Assembly: GCA_031549565.1 (NCBI GenBank)
Contig: JAVBPO010000033.1
Span: forward strand, 1-64,000
Direction: 5' to 3'
From: JAVBSX01 sp031549565
GTDB taxonomy: Bacteria > Planctomycetota > Planctomycetia > Pirellulales > Thermoguttaceae
Length of the DNA stretch: 64,000 nucleotides
The translations under genes were made by a program, and so were the position numbers. This document shows, piece after piece, positions 34,912-42,944 of the stretch. How positions within the stretch are numbered: position 1 is the first letter of the stretch; every line of letters starts with the position of its first letter. The notes under the pieces are model-generated. The model had not been told where the DNA came from, did no database searches, and was given only the letters and a program-made list of their open reading frames with translations.

Positions 34912-34970
34912 GTGATAAGTAGTAGTTTCGACTTTTCACAACTTATTTATCACTTATCACCTATCACTTG
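34912..34970. repeat. GTGATAA / ACTTATC heptamer arms between ffh and rpsP
   Basis: The left arm GTGATAA and GTAGTAG (34912-34925) faces ATTTATC, ACTTATC and ACCTATC units (34945-34965). They form a hairpin between two co-directional genes. Confidence 0.8.
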
Positions 34971-34977
34971 TTTTATT

Positions 34978-35478
34978 ATGGCTGTACGAATTCGATTGAA
35001 AATGATGGGACGAAAACATCGTCCGTTTTTCCGGTTGTGCGTGATGGACGGACGGAGTCCTCGCGACGGACGTGTTTTGGAAGAGCTCGGGATCTACGAT
35101 CCGTTGGTTCCGGAAACCGATGCCCGGGCGATCCTCAATGGTGAACGGATCGCGTATTGGCTCGGCGTCGGCGCTTCTCCTTCGGAAAACGCGCTCGTTT
35201 TGATCAAAAAGTACGGTCAGAACGGAACGCACTTGGAGCAGCAGAAAGCGGCTTTGGAGCGGCTGGCGCAAAAGCGTCGTCGTGGCATCGCCGTGTCGGA
35301 CATTCCTGCCCCGGCCCCTCGCGTCGTGAAGAAGAAAGTGGAAAAAGTCGAAGAACAGCCCGCTCCCGCCGCGGAAGCCGCTCCGGAACCGGTCGCCGAA
35401 ACTCCGGTTGCTGAGACTCCCGCCGTCGAGACGCCCGTTGCCGAAACACCTGCCGTCGAAGCTCCCGCTGCCGAATAA
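34978..35478 (+). CDS. rpsP: 30S ribosomal protein S16 with C-terminal extension
   Basis: S16 stabilises the 30S body. The first 85 residues are canonical: MAVRIRLKMMGRKHRPFFRL, VMDGRSPRDGRVLEELGIYDP and ERIAYWLGVGASPSE. The protein runs to 166 residues, about twice the usual length, because of a Pro/Ala/Glu-rich extension made of VAETP/AVETP repeats (DNA repeats of about 15 bases, 35385-35475). Start 34978 is the conserved one. rimM, usually next, is absent. Confidence 0.97.
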   Translation: MAVRIRLKMMGRKHRPFFRLCVMDGRSPRDGRVLEELGIYDPLVPETDARAILNGERIAYWLGVGASPSENALVLIKKYGQNGTHLEQQKAALERLAQKRRRGIAVSDIPAPAPRVVKKKVEKVEEQPAPAAEAAPEPVAETPVAETPAVETPVAETPAVEAPAAE

Positions 35479-35490
35479 TCGGAGGCCGCG

Positions 35491-36207
35491 ATGTTGGCGT
35501 TTGACGTACTGACGCTTTTTCCCGGGATTTTCGAGGGATTTCTCTCGGAAAGCGTTTTGAAAAACGCGTTGGATCGGCAACAGCTTTCGATACGGCTGCA
35601 CAACATCCGCGATTGGGCCGAGGACAAGCACAACACCGTGGACGACCGCCCGTTCGGCGGGGGGCCGGGAATGGTGCTCAAAGTCGACCGCGTCGTTCCC
35701 TGTGTTGAGCAGGTTCAGGCTGTAGACGAAACGCCGGGCCGATTGATCCTTTTGACTCCGCAGGGCAAGCCGCTGACGCAGCCGTTGGTGGAAGGCCTTG
35801 CCCGTGAGCCGCGAATCGTGCTCCTGTGCGGACGATATGAAGGATTCGACGAACGAATCGTACAGATTTTGAAGCCGGAGGAAATTTCGATCGGGGATTA
35901 CATTCTCAACGGGGGGGAGATTGCCGCGATGGTGGTGATCGAAGCCGTGATGCGATTGATTCCAGGAGTGCTCGGCGACGAAGAATCGAACCGGGACGAT
36001 TCGTTTTCCCGCTCGAACCGGTTGCTCGAATTTCCGCAGTACACTCGTCCGCGAGAGTACCGGGGTTTGGAGGTTCCCGAAATCCTCCTCGGCGGCAACC
36101 ATGGCGAAATCGCCAAATACCGCGAAGAACAAAGTCGCTTGCAGACTTTGAAAAAACGACCAGAATTGATTTTAGAGGACAGAGGACAGAGGACAGAGGA
36201 CAGATAG
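35491..36207 (+). CDS. trmD: tRNA (guanine-N1)-methyltransferase
   Basis: TrmD methylates G37 of tRNAs with AdoMet using a trefoil-knot SPOUT fold. The 238-residue product has FDVLTLFPGIFEGFL, the conserved PFGGGPGMV, LCGRYEGFDERI and IGDYILNGGE motifs. The last 12 residues (EDRGQRTEDR and neighbours) are read from four AGAGGAC heptamers in successive frames and continue past the normal C-terminus. It starts 12 bases after rpsP. Confidence 0.97.
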   Translation: MLAFDVLTLFPGIFEGFLSESVLKNALDRQQLSIRLHNIRDWAEDKHNTVDDRPFGGGPGMVLKVDRVVPCVEQVQAVDETPGRLILLTPQGKPLTQPLVEGLAREPRIVLLCGRYEGFDERIVQILKPEEISIGDYILNGGEIAAMVVIEAVMRLIPGVLGDEESNRDDSFSRSNRLLEFPQYTRPREYRGLEVPEILLGGNHGEIAKYREEQSRLQTLKKRPELILEDRGQRTEDR

Positions 36208-36249
36208 TTCTCATGGTTCTCATCTATCACATATCACCTATCACTTACT
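36174..36249. repeat. AGAGGAC array in the trmD 3' end and ATC-type array before rplS
   Basis: Four exact AGAGGAC units (36174-36201) lie inside the trmD reading frame. ATCTATC, ACATATC, ACCTATC and ACTTACT (36222-36249) end three bases before the rplS ATG. Confidence 0.88.
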
Positions 36250-36252
36250 ACG

Positions 36253-36684
36253 ATGTCTCAGCAAATTATGTCGATCGTCGAGGGGCTCAGCAAAAAGGCG
36301 GAGGTTTCCTCGTTTGAAATCGGAGATACGGTCAATGTTCACTGCCGTATCATGGAAGGGGATAAGGAACGAATTCAGCTTTTCAACGGCGTCGTGATCG
36401 CCCGAAGCGGCGGCGGGACCCGTGAAATGTTCACTGTTCGCCGGATCGTCGCCGGAGAAGGGGTCGAACGAAAGTTTCCGGTCCATTCGCCGCGCATCGC
36501 GAAGGTCGAAGTCGTTCGCTCCGCCGTGGTTCGCCGCGCGAAACTCTACTTCCTCCGGGATCGCGTCGGAAAGGCGGTCCGTCTGAAAGAACGTCGGGTT
36601 GAACGTAAAATCGACGAAACAAAAGTCAAAAAAGTTCGTCGCGGCAACAAAGGCAAAAAATCCGCCAAGAAAGCCGCCGAATAA
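36253..36684 (+). CDS. rplS: 50S ribosomal protein L19
   Basis: L19 sits at the 30S/50S interface. The 143-residue product has the canonical body (FEIGDTVNVHCRIMEGDKER, FNGVVIARSGGG, REMFTVRRI, GEGVERKFPVHSP) and a Lys-rich C-terminal tail. It is the last gene of the ffh-rpsP-trmD-rplS group. It has no SD, and a heptamer array precedes the start by three bases. Confidence 0.97.
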   Translation: MSQQIMSIVEGLSKKAEVSSFEIGDTVNVHCRIMEGDKERIQLFNGVVIARSGGGTREMFTVRRIVAGEGVERKFPVHSPRIAKVEVVRSAVVRRAKLYFLRDRVGKAVRLKERRVERKIDETKVKKVRRGNKGKKSAKKAAE

Positions 36685-36722
36685 CCCGGGAGGCCCGGTT
36701 GCCAAAAGGAGCTTCCGCTCCG
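36685..36722 (+). terminator. hairpins after rplS
   Basis: CCGGG/CCCGG at 36686-36698 and GGAGC/GCTCC at 36708-36721 lie just after the rplS stop. There is no T run, so the terminator call is weak. The words GGCCCGGTYGCC also occur after the gene ending at 52561. Confidence 0.4.
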
Positions 36723-36860
36723 ATGAGTAAGCCGCGAGATAGTCGTTTCACTCCCGATCTCGCTAACATTGTAAAAAAATTCACAATTTTTCCCCGTAAT
36801 TGTATACCTGAAGCCCGTAGATTTACGGATTAGGTTTCTCCTTGGAATCATAGCCCTCCG

Positions 36861-36888
36861 TTGACAACATTCCTCGCGAATGTATACT
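36861..36888 (+). promoter_or_regulatory. promoter of rpsL-rpsG
   Basis: TTGACA (36861-36866) and TATACT (36883-36888), preceded by TG, have a 16-base spacer. The start of rpsL is 45 bases further on. This is the strongest promoter match in the window besides that of trpB. Confidence 0.7.
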
Positions 36889-36933
36889 GTCCGCGATTAG
36901 CACGAGTCATTTTTTCACTACTCTCATCGCACT

Positions 36934-37341
36934 ATGCCGACAATTAACCAACTGGTTCGTAAAAATCGCCGACAACAGGTTTACAAGAGCAAATCGCCGG
37001 TCCTTGAAAGTTGCGCCCAAAAGCGCGGCGTTTGCTTGTTGGTGCGTACGATGCCGCCGAAAAAGCCGAACTCGGCGTTGCGTAAAATCACACGTGTTCG
37101 TCTTTCCAACGGTAAGGAAGTGACCGTTTACATCCCGGGCGAAGGACATTCGCTTCAGGAACACTCGATCGTCCTCGTTCGCGGCGGTCGTGTTCGCGAT
37201 CTTCCGGGCGTGCGATACCAGGTCGTTCGCGGAACACTCGACTCGACCGGCGTCGATGGACGTCGCCAAGCCCGAAGCCGTTACGGCGCCAAGAAAAACC
37301 AGAAAGCCGCCGCCGGAAAAGGCGCCAAAGGCAAGAAATAA
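36934..37341 (+). CDS. rpsL: 30S ribosomal protein S12
   Basis: S12 lies at the decoding centre. The 135-residue product has MPTINQLVRKNR, KKPNSALRKI with the Lys at the streptomycin-linked position, and PGEGHSLQEHSIVLVRGGRVRDLPGVRY. The C-terminal tail is Lys- and Ala-rich. It is followed by rpsG, but fusA and tufA do not follow rpsG here; a histidine kinase gene does. Confidence 0.97.
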   Translation: MPTINQLVRKNRRQQVYKSKSPVLESCAQKRGVCLLVRTMPPKKPNSALRKITRVRLSNGKEVTVYIPGEGHSLQEHSIVLVRGGRVRDLPGVRYQVVRGTLDSTGVDGRRQARSRYGAKKNQKAAAGKGAKGKK

Positions 37342-37367
37342 CGGATCCCAACTTACGATTATTGTCT

Positions 37368-37395
37368 GACAACCGACTACTGACAACCGACTACT
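37368..37395 (+). repeat. GAC-type heptamer array between rpsL and rpsG
   Basis: GACAACC, GACTACT, GACAACC and GACTACT lie in exact 7-base steps and end six bases before the rpsG ATG. Confidence 0.88.
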
Positions 37396-37401
37396 CCATA
37401 C

Positions 37402-37872
37402 ATGGGACGCATTACATCCAGCAGGAAACAATTGAAAGGGGATCCGGTTTACGATTCCCTTTTGGCGAGCAAGTTCATCAACTGTCTCATGTGGGACGGC
37501 AAAAAAACCGCCGCACAAAGGGTCTTCTACGACGCTTTGGAAGTGATCAAAGAAAAAATCGCGGACAAAACGCCGATCGACGTTTTCCATCAAGCTTTGG
37601 ACAACGTCAAGCCGAACATTGAAGTCCGCTCGAAGCGGGTCGGTGGTGCGTCCTATCAGGTTCCGATGCAGGTCCAGAAAAATCGTCAACAATCTTTGGC
37701 GATCCGCTGGATTCTTTTGGCGGTTCGTGATAAAAAAGGACAGCCGACGCACCAGAAACTTGCCTCGGAATTGCTCGATGCCTATAATAGACAAGGTACG
37801 GCCATTACGAAACGGGAAAACGTCCACCGTATGGCCGAAGCGAACAAAGCGTTTGCTCATTTCGCCTGGTAG
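37402..37872 (+). CDS. rpsG: 30S ribosomal protein S7
   Basis: S7 organises the 3' domain of 16S rRNA. The 156-residue product is full length, with KFINCLMWDGKKTAAQRVFY, NVKPNIEVRSKRVGGASYQVP and the C-terminal KRENVHRMAEANKAFAHFAW. It is co-directional with rpsL across a heptamer array and is followed by a strong terminator. Confidence 0.97.
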   Translation: MGRITSSRKQLKGDPVYDSLLASKFINCLMWDGKKTAAQRVFYDALEVIKEKIADKTPIDVFHQALDNVKPNIEVRSKRVGGASYQVPMQVQKNRQQSLAIRWILLAVRDKKGQPTHQKLASELLDAYNRQGTAITKRENVHRMAEANKAFAHFAW

Positions 37873-37908
37873 TTGAAGAAGCCTTTTTCTTCTCGAATAC
37901 CCAATGGG

Positions 37909-37947
37909 GCCGGATACTCTGTTCGCAAAGTATCCGGCTCTTTTTTT
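37909..37947 (+). terminator. intrinsic terminator after rpsG
   Basis: The perfect 10-base stem GCCGGATACT/AGTATCCGGC (37909-37918, 37929-37938) is followed by TC and seven T residues. Confidence 0.88.
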
Positions 37948-37964
37948 GGCGGAAATGAAATTCG

Positions 37965-38753
37965 ATGAGAGGACAAGGCGCAAAGCGGGAGCGGGTGTAC
38001 CATCAGCAAATGAGACTACGGAATTCATCGACCATGCGCGATTTGATCGACCGGTATACGGAAATGGCTCAACTGATGGGTGGGCTTGCGCATGAAATCA
38101 AGAACCCGTTGTCGACGATACGGCTGAACATGCAGCTTCTCGCCGAAGATCTCGAAGGGACGGAGATTCGGGCACGAACCCGGGCGATGAAGAAAATCGA
38201 TACCGTCAAAAAGGAGTGCGGTCGCCTGGAAGAATTGCTGCACGAATTTCTCGATTACGCCGGCGCGGACCGGTTGATGCTCGAACCCCGCGACGTGAAC
38301 CGACAGATTCGGGACTTGATCGATTTTTACCGGCCGCAGGCGAAAGCGTCGAACATCGAAATTCTGGAATATTACGGCACGGATTTGCCGACGGTCCGGC
38401 TCGACGCGAAATCGTTTCGGCGTGCGATTTTGAATCTCGTGATCAACGCGCAGCAGGCGATGCCGGACGGCGGAAAACTCGTGATCCGGACGCGTAAAAG
38501 CGGCAACGAAGTCGTGATTGACCTGATCGACACAGGCGCGGGAATCGACGAACGGACCGCCGCGCACGTATTTGACGCCTTCTTTTCGACGAAAGAAGAG
38601 GGGAGCGGATTGGGACTGCCGACGGTCCGAAAGATCGTCGAAACCCACGGCGGCCGCATTCTCATGCAATCGGAACTCGGACGCGGAACGCAATTCACGC
38701 TCCTGTTCCCGAGCGTTCCCAGATTACCGGACGAAAAAGTCTTGCCCGCCTGA
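37965..38753 (+). CDS. two-component sensor histidine kinase, transmitter only
   Basis: The 262-residue protein has the HisKA segment with LMGGLAHEIKNPLSTIRLN (phospho-His about 44) and an HATPase domain with the N box LVINAQQAMPDGG, G1 DTGAGID, the F box VFDAFFSTKEEGSGLGLPTV and G2. It lacks membrane helices and any sensor domain, so it is a cytoplasmic NtrB-like transmitter. No response regulator gene is adjacent. The start is uncertain, as ATG 38010 and 38034 are also possible. Confidence 0.87.
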   Translation: MRGQGAKRERVYHQQMRLRNSSTMRDLIDRYTEMAQLMGGLAHEIKNPLSTIRLNMQLLAEDLEGTEIRARTRAMKKIDTVKKECGRLEELLHEFLDYAGADRLMLEPRDVNRQIRDLIDFYRPQAKASNIEILEYYGTDLPTVRLDAKSFRRAILNLVINAQQAMPDGGKLVIRTRKSGNEVVIDLIDTGAGIDERTAAHVFDAFFSTKEEGSGLGLPTVRKIVETHGGRILMQSELGRGTQFTLLFPSVPRLPDEKVLPA

Positions 38754-38871
38754 TCCCATCCCCGTCTTTTGGCCGGAAACCGCCGGGAAAGTTTCGGCAT
38801 TCTGGTCTGGCCCCGTTTCCAGGTGAGGTACTCCGAAGAATTTGACTTTAAAGGCAATACGTTGGAAACCG

Positions 38872-39543
38872 TCATGATTCCCGGCTAAATCGGTTTTTCA
38901 GTGCCCCCAAAGGGAACAAGTACGATTTCTTCAAAATACGAAACAGATAATAATAAGAGTCCGTATAGGATGCTCCCGCTTTTTCCGCGGCGCGGAGTGA
39001 CGACATATTCGATGTGGAAATATCGATGTACAATAGCTCGACCCCGCGCTCCTTGGCTTTCCGACAGATTTCCGCGATACAACCTGCAGCAAGTCCCTTA
39101 CCGCGTTTGTCTTCCCGCGTGAAAACGATCAGGATAAAGCCTTCCTTCTCGCGAACATGAAATTCAACCGTGTCGGACATCGGCTTGCTCTGAAAAACGC
39201 ACGCGGCATGACAATCCCAGGTTCCGCCGGAATCCTGTTCACTGCACCGACCGGCAAGAACCCAATCGCCGCGTTGAATGAATTTGATAAACAAAGAAAT
39301 ATCCGGAGAATGTTCATTTCCAAAATTCGCTCGACAATCTTCAACAGTCGCCAAACTCCAGTGAACGTCGCATTTTTCCAGTTTTTTCAAGCTGTTAATT
39401 CTGTCAAGATCGAACCGAAGAATCACCAACTTATCGATCCAAAGGTAGTCCGTCCAGATGTCGAACAATCGCCTGAAAAAGTAATTTTTTTTCCGGAGTT
39501 TTCTTGCCAATTGATTTATCCACGTTATCATTTTCGAATCCAA
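38872..39543 (-). CDS. GNAT-family N-acetyltransferase-like protein
   Basis: The 223-residue product has a C-terminal GNAT fold: IVFTREDKRGKGLAAGCIAEI (acetyl-CoA loop, about 140-160) and ISTSNMSSLRAAEKAGAS near the end. The N-terminal half is not recognised. G+C is lower and codon use is less biased than in the neighbouring housekeeping genes, which suggests acquisition with the nearby glycan genes. The likely role is acylation in surface polysaccharide synthesis. Confidence 0.72.
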   Translation of the reverse strand: MDSKMITWINQLARKLRKKNYFFRRLFDIWTDYLWIDKLVILRFDLDRINSLKKLEKCDVHWSLATVEDCRANFGNEHSPDISLFIKFIQRGDWVLAGRCSEQDSGGTWDCHAACVFQSKPMSDTVEFHVREKEGFILIVFTREDKRGKGLAAGCIAEICRKAKERGVELLYIDISTSNMSSLRAAEKAGASYTDSYYYLFRILKKSYLFPLGALKNRFSRES

Positions 39544-39672
39544 TTTCCTCGATCACCTGTAAAACTTTGCTTTCGTAGCGGCCTCACTCTTTCGCGACTT
39601 GATTTTAATGCGACAAGCCGCTAGAATCAACCTCCCGGTTTTCGCGAGTTCCGAGTGCCTTCACTTCCCGAT

Positions 39673-39972
39673 ATGAAACGTTTTCTCAAACATACATTGC
39701 TTTCCGCAGAGAAAACCTTCGGTTTGTTTCGGGAAAATCGGGAGCGGAACAAATCCAAACTCCTTGTCTTGTGTTATCACAGTGTCGTCTCGGACGATTC
39801 TCCCGTCAATTCCAGGACGCACATCGCCGTTTCCCGAAGCGAGTTTGAAAAGCAGATCGCACTGCTGCGGGACCGCTGGAATCCGGTTTCGCTCGAAAAG
39901 CAAGAAGGAGCAGGCGGAAGTTTCAAAAGACGATACAGAGTCAGGCAAGTCATCGTCGGCAAACCTTTTTGA
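39673..39972 (+). pseudogene. truncated polysaccharide deacetylase remnant
   Basis: The 99-residue ORF contains only the N-terminus of the NodB-type deacetylase family (KLLVLCYHSVVSDDSPVNS, then a FEKQIALLRDRWNPVSLE segment). The sequence then changes to an unrelated basic tail and stops, exactly where the catalytic domain should continue. The catalytic Asp-Asp motif and His ligands are missing. It directly precedes a glycosyltransferase gene, as intact homologues often do. Confidence 0.6.
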
Positions 39973-39976
39973 ATGA

Positions 39977-41131
39977 ATGAAAACGGAAGCAAGCAACAAA
40001 ATCCATATTTGCTTTGTGATCGACTGCTTGTCCGGTCGCGGAGGTACTGAATGTCAGCTCGTTCATTTAATCAATCATTTGGATCGTGATCGCGTCGAAC
40101 CGTTTCTGGTCCTGACCCGGGGATTTCAGGAAACGTCCGGGGCGATGGTTCCGGCGAACTGTCCGGTTTTGTATTTCGGCATCAAAAAACTCGGATCATG
40201 GAGAGCATTGGATAAATCCTTGGAGTTTCGTAGGTTTTTGAAAAAGGAAAGAATTGATCTGATTCAAGCTTATTTTTCGGACAGCACCCAGTTTGCTTCC
40301 GTCGTCGGCAGGCTTTCCGGTGTTCCGGTCATCTTCGGAGCACGACGCGATATCGGATTCTGGATGACGCCGCGATTGGCGAGAATCGGCAAATTTCTCA
40401 ACCGCTTTGTTCTCGACAGGATCGTCGCTAACGCCGAAGCGTGTAAACGAGCGGTGATCGAGCAAGAAGGCGCGAAACCGGAAAACGTGATTGTGATACC
40501 TAACGGGATCGAAACGGAACGGTTTCGCTCAATCTCCGTATGGTCGCCGGAAAACGCGAATTCGCCGCGGAAAATCGGTTCCGTCGGAAATCTCAAGCCG
40601 GTTAAGGGGCAGGACGTCCTTATTGACGCCGCGAAAATCGTCTTGCGTGAACATCATGAAACGCAATTCGAAATGGTGGGGCATTTGGAAATATCTGAAA
40701 ATGTCTACGCTAAACAAATCGCCGATCTTGAGCTGGAAAATAACGTCCGCTTACTCGGCGTGATCGAAAATGTTCCGGAATTCCTCGCGACGGTCGATAT
40801 TGCCGTGCTACCGTCGCGGTCGGAAGGTTTGTCCAATGGGTTGCTCGAATACATGGCCGCGGGTCGTCCTTGTATCGCAACCGATGTCGGTGGAAACGGC
40901 GAACTGATCGAACACGAACGTAACGGGTTGCTCGTTCCCCCCGAAAATCCGCAAGCGATGGCCGATGCGATCTGCGATCTGATCGAACACCCGGACAAAG
41001 CCGCGAGACTGGCCTTGGCCGCTCGAAATGACGTCACGGAAAAATACGACGCCGACAAAGTCGCGGACCGCTTTTGCGATTTGTGCGAAGAAGTTCTCAA
41101 AACGAAAAAACGACGAATTGCCAAAAAATAA
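39977..41131 (+). CDS. glycosyltransferase family 4
   Basis: This is a GT-B retaining glycosyltransferase. The 384-residue product has IHICFVIDCLSGRGGTECQL (N-terminal Gly-rich loop), VIPNGIETERF, the nucleotide-binding GNLKPVKGQD and the C-terminal LPSRSEGLSNGLLEYMAAGRPCIATDVGG with the E-x7-E-like pair. It probably builds surface or extracellular polysaccharide. It overlaps the end of the deacetylase remnant region and ends 9 bases before the trp promoter. Confidence 0.9.
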   Translation: MKTEASNKIHICFVIDCLSGRGGTECQLVHLINHLDRDRVEPFLVLTRGFQETSGAMVPANCPVLYFGIKKLGSWRALDKSLEFRRFLKKERIDLIQAYFSDSTQFASVVGRLSGVPVIFGARRDIGFWMTPRLARIGKFLNRFVLDRIVANAEACKRAVIEQEGAKPENVIVIPNGIETERFRSISVWSPENANSPRKIGSVGNLKPVKGQDVLIDAAKIVLREHHETQFEMVGHLEISENVYAKQIADLELENNVRLLGVIENVPEFLATVDIAVLPSRSEGLSNGLLEYMAAGRPCIATDVGGNGELIEHERNGLLVPPENPQAMADAICDLIEHPDKAARLALAARNDVTEKYDADKVADRFCDLCEEVLKTKKRRIAKK

Positions 41132-41139
41132 ATCTCCCC

Positions 41140-41168
41140 TTGACAGGAAAATCGAATGTGATTAGTAT
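41140..41168 (+). promoter_or_regulatory. promoter of the trp leader-trpB transcript
   Basis: TTGACA (41140-41145) and TAGTAT (41163-41168) are exactly 17 bases apart. The expected start at about 41175 leaves a leader RNA of about 235 bases before trpB. Confidence 0.8.
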
Positions 41169-41207
41169 TTGCACAATCGAGAGACAATTCTTCGATTTTC
41201 AAAACCG

Positions 41208-41291
41208 ATGATGAACAATCTATTTCAAACGAGAAACTGGTGGTGGAGCTGGCAAAATTGCCGGTCCCGCTCGGGGTCTGTTCCTTGTTGA
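41208..41291 (+). CDS. trpL: tryptophan leader peptide
   Basis: The short ORF has 27 codons from ATG 41208 (26 from the adjacent ATG 41211). Counted from 41211, Trp is at residues 10, 11, 12 and 14 (NWWWSWQ). Four Trp codons in so small an ORF, placed between a promoter and a terminator upstream of trpB, match the leader peptides of trp operon attenuators. Ribosome stalling at these codons when charged tRNA-Trp is scarce would cover the 5' half of the first hairpin (41249-41264). No SD is evident, as for many genes here. Confidence 0.85.
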   Translation: MMNNLFQTRNWWWSWQNCRSRSGSVPC

Positions 41292-41365
41292 TCGATTGAC
41301 CCATTACCGAACATTAGGTTTCGAACCGGACCGGATACAACGCGTGTTGTTTCCGGTTTTTTTTT
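41249..41365 (+). promoter_or_regulatory. trp attenuator: 1:2 hairpin, antiterminator and terminator
   Basis: Three exclusive structures are visible. Hairpin 1:2 pairs CTGGCA (41249-41254) with TGCCGG (41259-41264). Antiterminator 2:3 pairs CCGGTCC (41261-41267) with GGACCGG (41328-41334). Terminator 3:4 pairs CCGGATACAAC (41331-41341) with GTTGTTTCCGG (41346-41356), with one mismatch, followed by nine T (41357-41365). The antiterminator shares 41331-41334 with the terminator stem and 41261-41264 with hairpin 1:2, so stalling at the Trp codons would favour read-through. Confidence 0.85.
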
Positions 41366-41408
41366 GGACTTTTTCAAACGACTTTCATTTTTCCAAGGAG
41401 AATCAACC

Positions 41409-42641
41409 ATGTCCCAAACGATCGATTATCAAACTTACTTCAAAAATTACCCGAATTCCGACGGTCGCTTCGGCCAGTACGGCGGTTCATATCTCCCCCC
41501 GGAACTCGTTCCGGCGTTCAAGGAGATCGACGAAGCGTACCAGACGATCTGCCAGTCGGCGAAGTTTATCAACGAGTTGCGCCGTATTCGTCGCGAATTT
41601 CAGGGCCGCCCGACGCCGGTGTACCATTGCGAACGGATGTCCCGAAAAATCGGGATGGTGCAGATTTACTTGAAGCGGGAAGACCTCAACCATACCGGGG
41701 CGCATAAGCTCAACCACTGCATGGGGGAAGGGCTATTGGCGAAATACATGGGGAAAAAACGGCTCATCGCGGAAACCGGGGCGGGACAGCATGGCGTTGC
41801 ATTGGCGACGGCTGCCGCGTTTTTCGGGCTGGAATGCGAAATTCACATGGGAGAAGTCGATATTGCCAAACAGGCTCCGAACGTCGCACGAATGAAAATT
41901 CTCGGCGCGAAAATCGTCACCGTGACGCACGGCTTGAAAACCCTCAAGGAAGCGGTCGATTCGGCGTTTGAATCGTATTTGAAAAATTACAAGGATTCGA
42001 TTTACTGTATCGGTTCCGCCGTCGGACCGCATCCGTTCCCGATGATGGTCCGTGATTTTCAAGCGTGTGTCGGGATCGAAGCGCGGGAACAGTTTCTGGA
42101 AATGACCGGACATTTGCCCGACGCCGTCTGCGCCTGTGTTGGCGGGGGGAGCAACTCGATCGGCATGTTTTCCGGTTTTCTTCCCGACCCAGTCGATCTG
42201 ATCGGCGTCGAACCGCTCGGGTCTGGCACCACGCTCGGGCAACACGCCGCGTCGATGTGTTACGGAAAAAAAGGGGTGTTACACGGTTTCGAGAGTTATC
42301 TGCTCCAAGACGAAGCCGGTGAGGCGGCCCCGGTCTACTCGATCGCCAGCGGTTTGGATTACCCGTCGGTCGGACCGGAACACGCGTTTCTGAAAGACAT
42401 GAAGCGGGCCAAATACGTCGCCGCCAGTGACGCCGAAGCGGTGGACGCGTTTTTCAAACTTTCCCGCTGGGAGGGAATCATTCCGGCGTTGGAAAGTGCG
42501 CACGCCGTCGCTTTCGCGATGAAGTGGGCGAAAGAACACCGGACCGGCGCGATTCTCGTCAACTGCAGCGGCCGCGGCGACAAGGACCTCGACTACATCG
42601 TGGAACGCTACGGATACGGCGAAAACTTGGATCTGTCGTAG
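41409..42641 (+). CDS. trpB: tryptophan synthase beta chain
   Basis: TrpB condenses indole and serine to tryptophan using PLP. The 410-residue product has GQYGGSYLPPELVPA, LKREDLNHTGAHKLNHCMG (PLP Lys), ETGAGQHGVALATAAA with the catalytic Glu region, CVGGGSNSIGMFSGF (phosphate loop) and the C-terminal VNCSGRGDKDLDYI. Several usually invariant stretches differ (HKLNHCMGEG instead of HKINNALGQA), so it is a divergent TrpB1-type protein. AAGGAG lies 8 bases before the ATG. trpA is not adjacent. Regulation is by the upstream attenuator. Confidence 0.93.
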   Translation: MSQTIDYQTYFKNYPNSDGRFGQYGGSYLPPELVPAFKEIDEAYQTICQSAKFINELRRIRREFQGRPTPVYHCERMSRKIGMVQIYLKREDLNHTGAHKLNHCMGEGLLAKYMGKKRLIAETGAGQHGVALATAAAFFGLECEIHMGEVDIAKQAPNVARMKILGAKIVTVTHGLKTLKEAVDSAFESYLKNYKDSIYCIGSAVGPHPFPMMVRDFQACVGIEAREQFLEMTGHLPDAVCACVGGGSNSIGMFSGFLPDPVDLIGVEPLGSGTTLGQHAASMCYGKKGVLHGFESYLLQDEAGEAAPVYSIASGLDYPSVGPEHAFLKDMKRAKYVAASDAEAVDAFFKLSRWEGIIPALESAHAVAFAMKWAKEHRTGAILVNCSGRGDKDLDYIVERYGYGENLDLS

Positions 42642-42944
42642 ACGGAGCTTGGGAGAAAGGGAATACGCAAAATTCAACGTCACGGAAACGGAACGGCTGA
42701 ACATTGCGGTTTCGCTGACACAATTGCTGAGAAAAGGGGAGAGGACATTACGTGAAGTCCGCGAAAAATGCTTGGCCGATCCCTGTTCCACCGCAAAACG
42801 ACTTGGACTACTCCGTGAATCTTGAAGACGGTCTGCAACGGTCGGGAGAATCCGATTCCCCATGGTTCCCCGAATTCGGGAAAACGATTAGAATAGGCGT
42901 TTCCCACGCCTCGTCCTTTCACTGCCGCATCTTTCCCTTCCAAA
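42642..42944. other. intergenic stretch between trpB and the ACT gene
   Basis: No credible gene is present. A TAGAAT at 42890-42895 may be the -10 of the ACT-domain gene. No hairpin with a T run was found after trpB. Confidence 0.4.
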
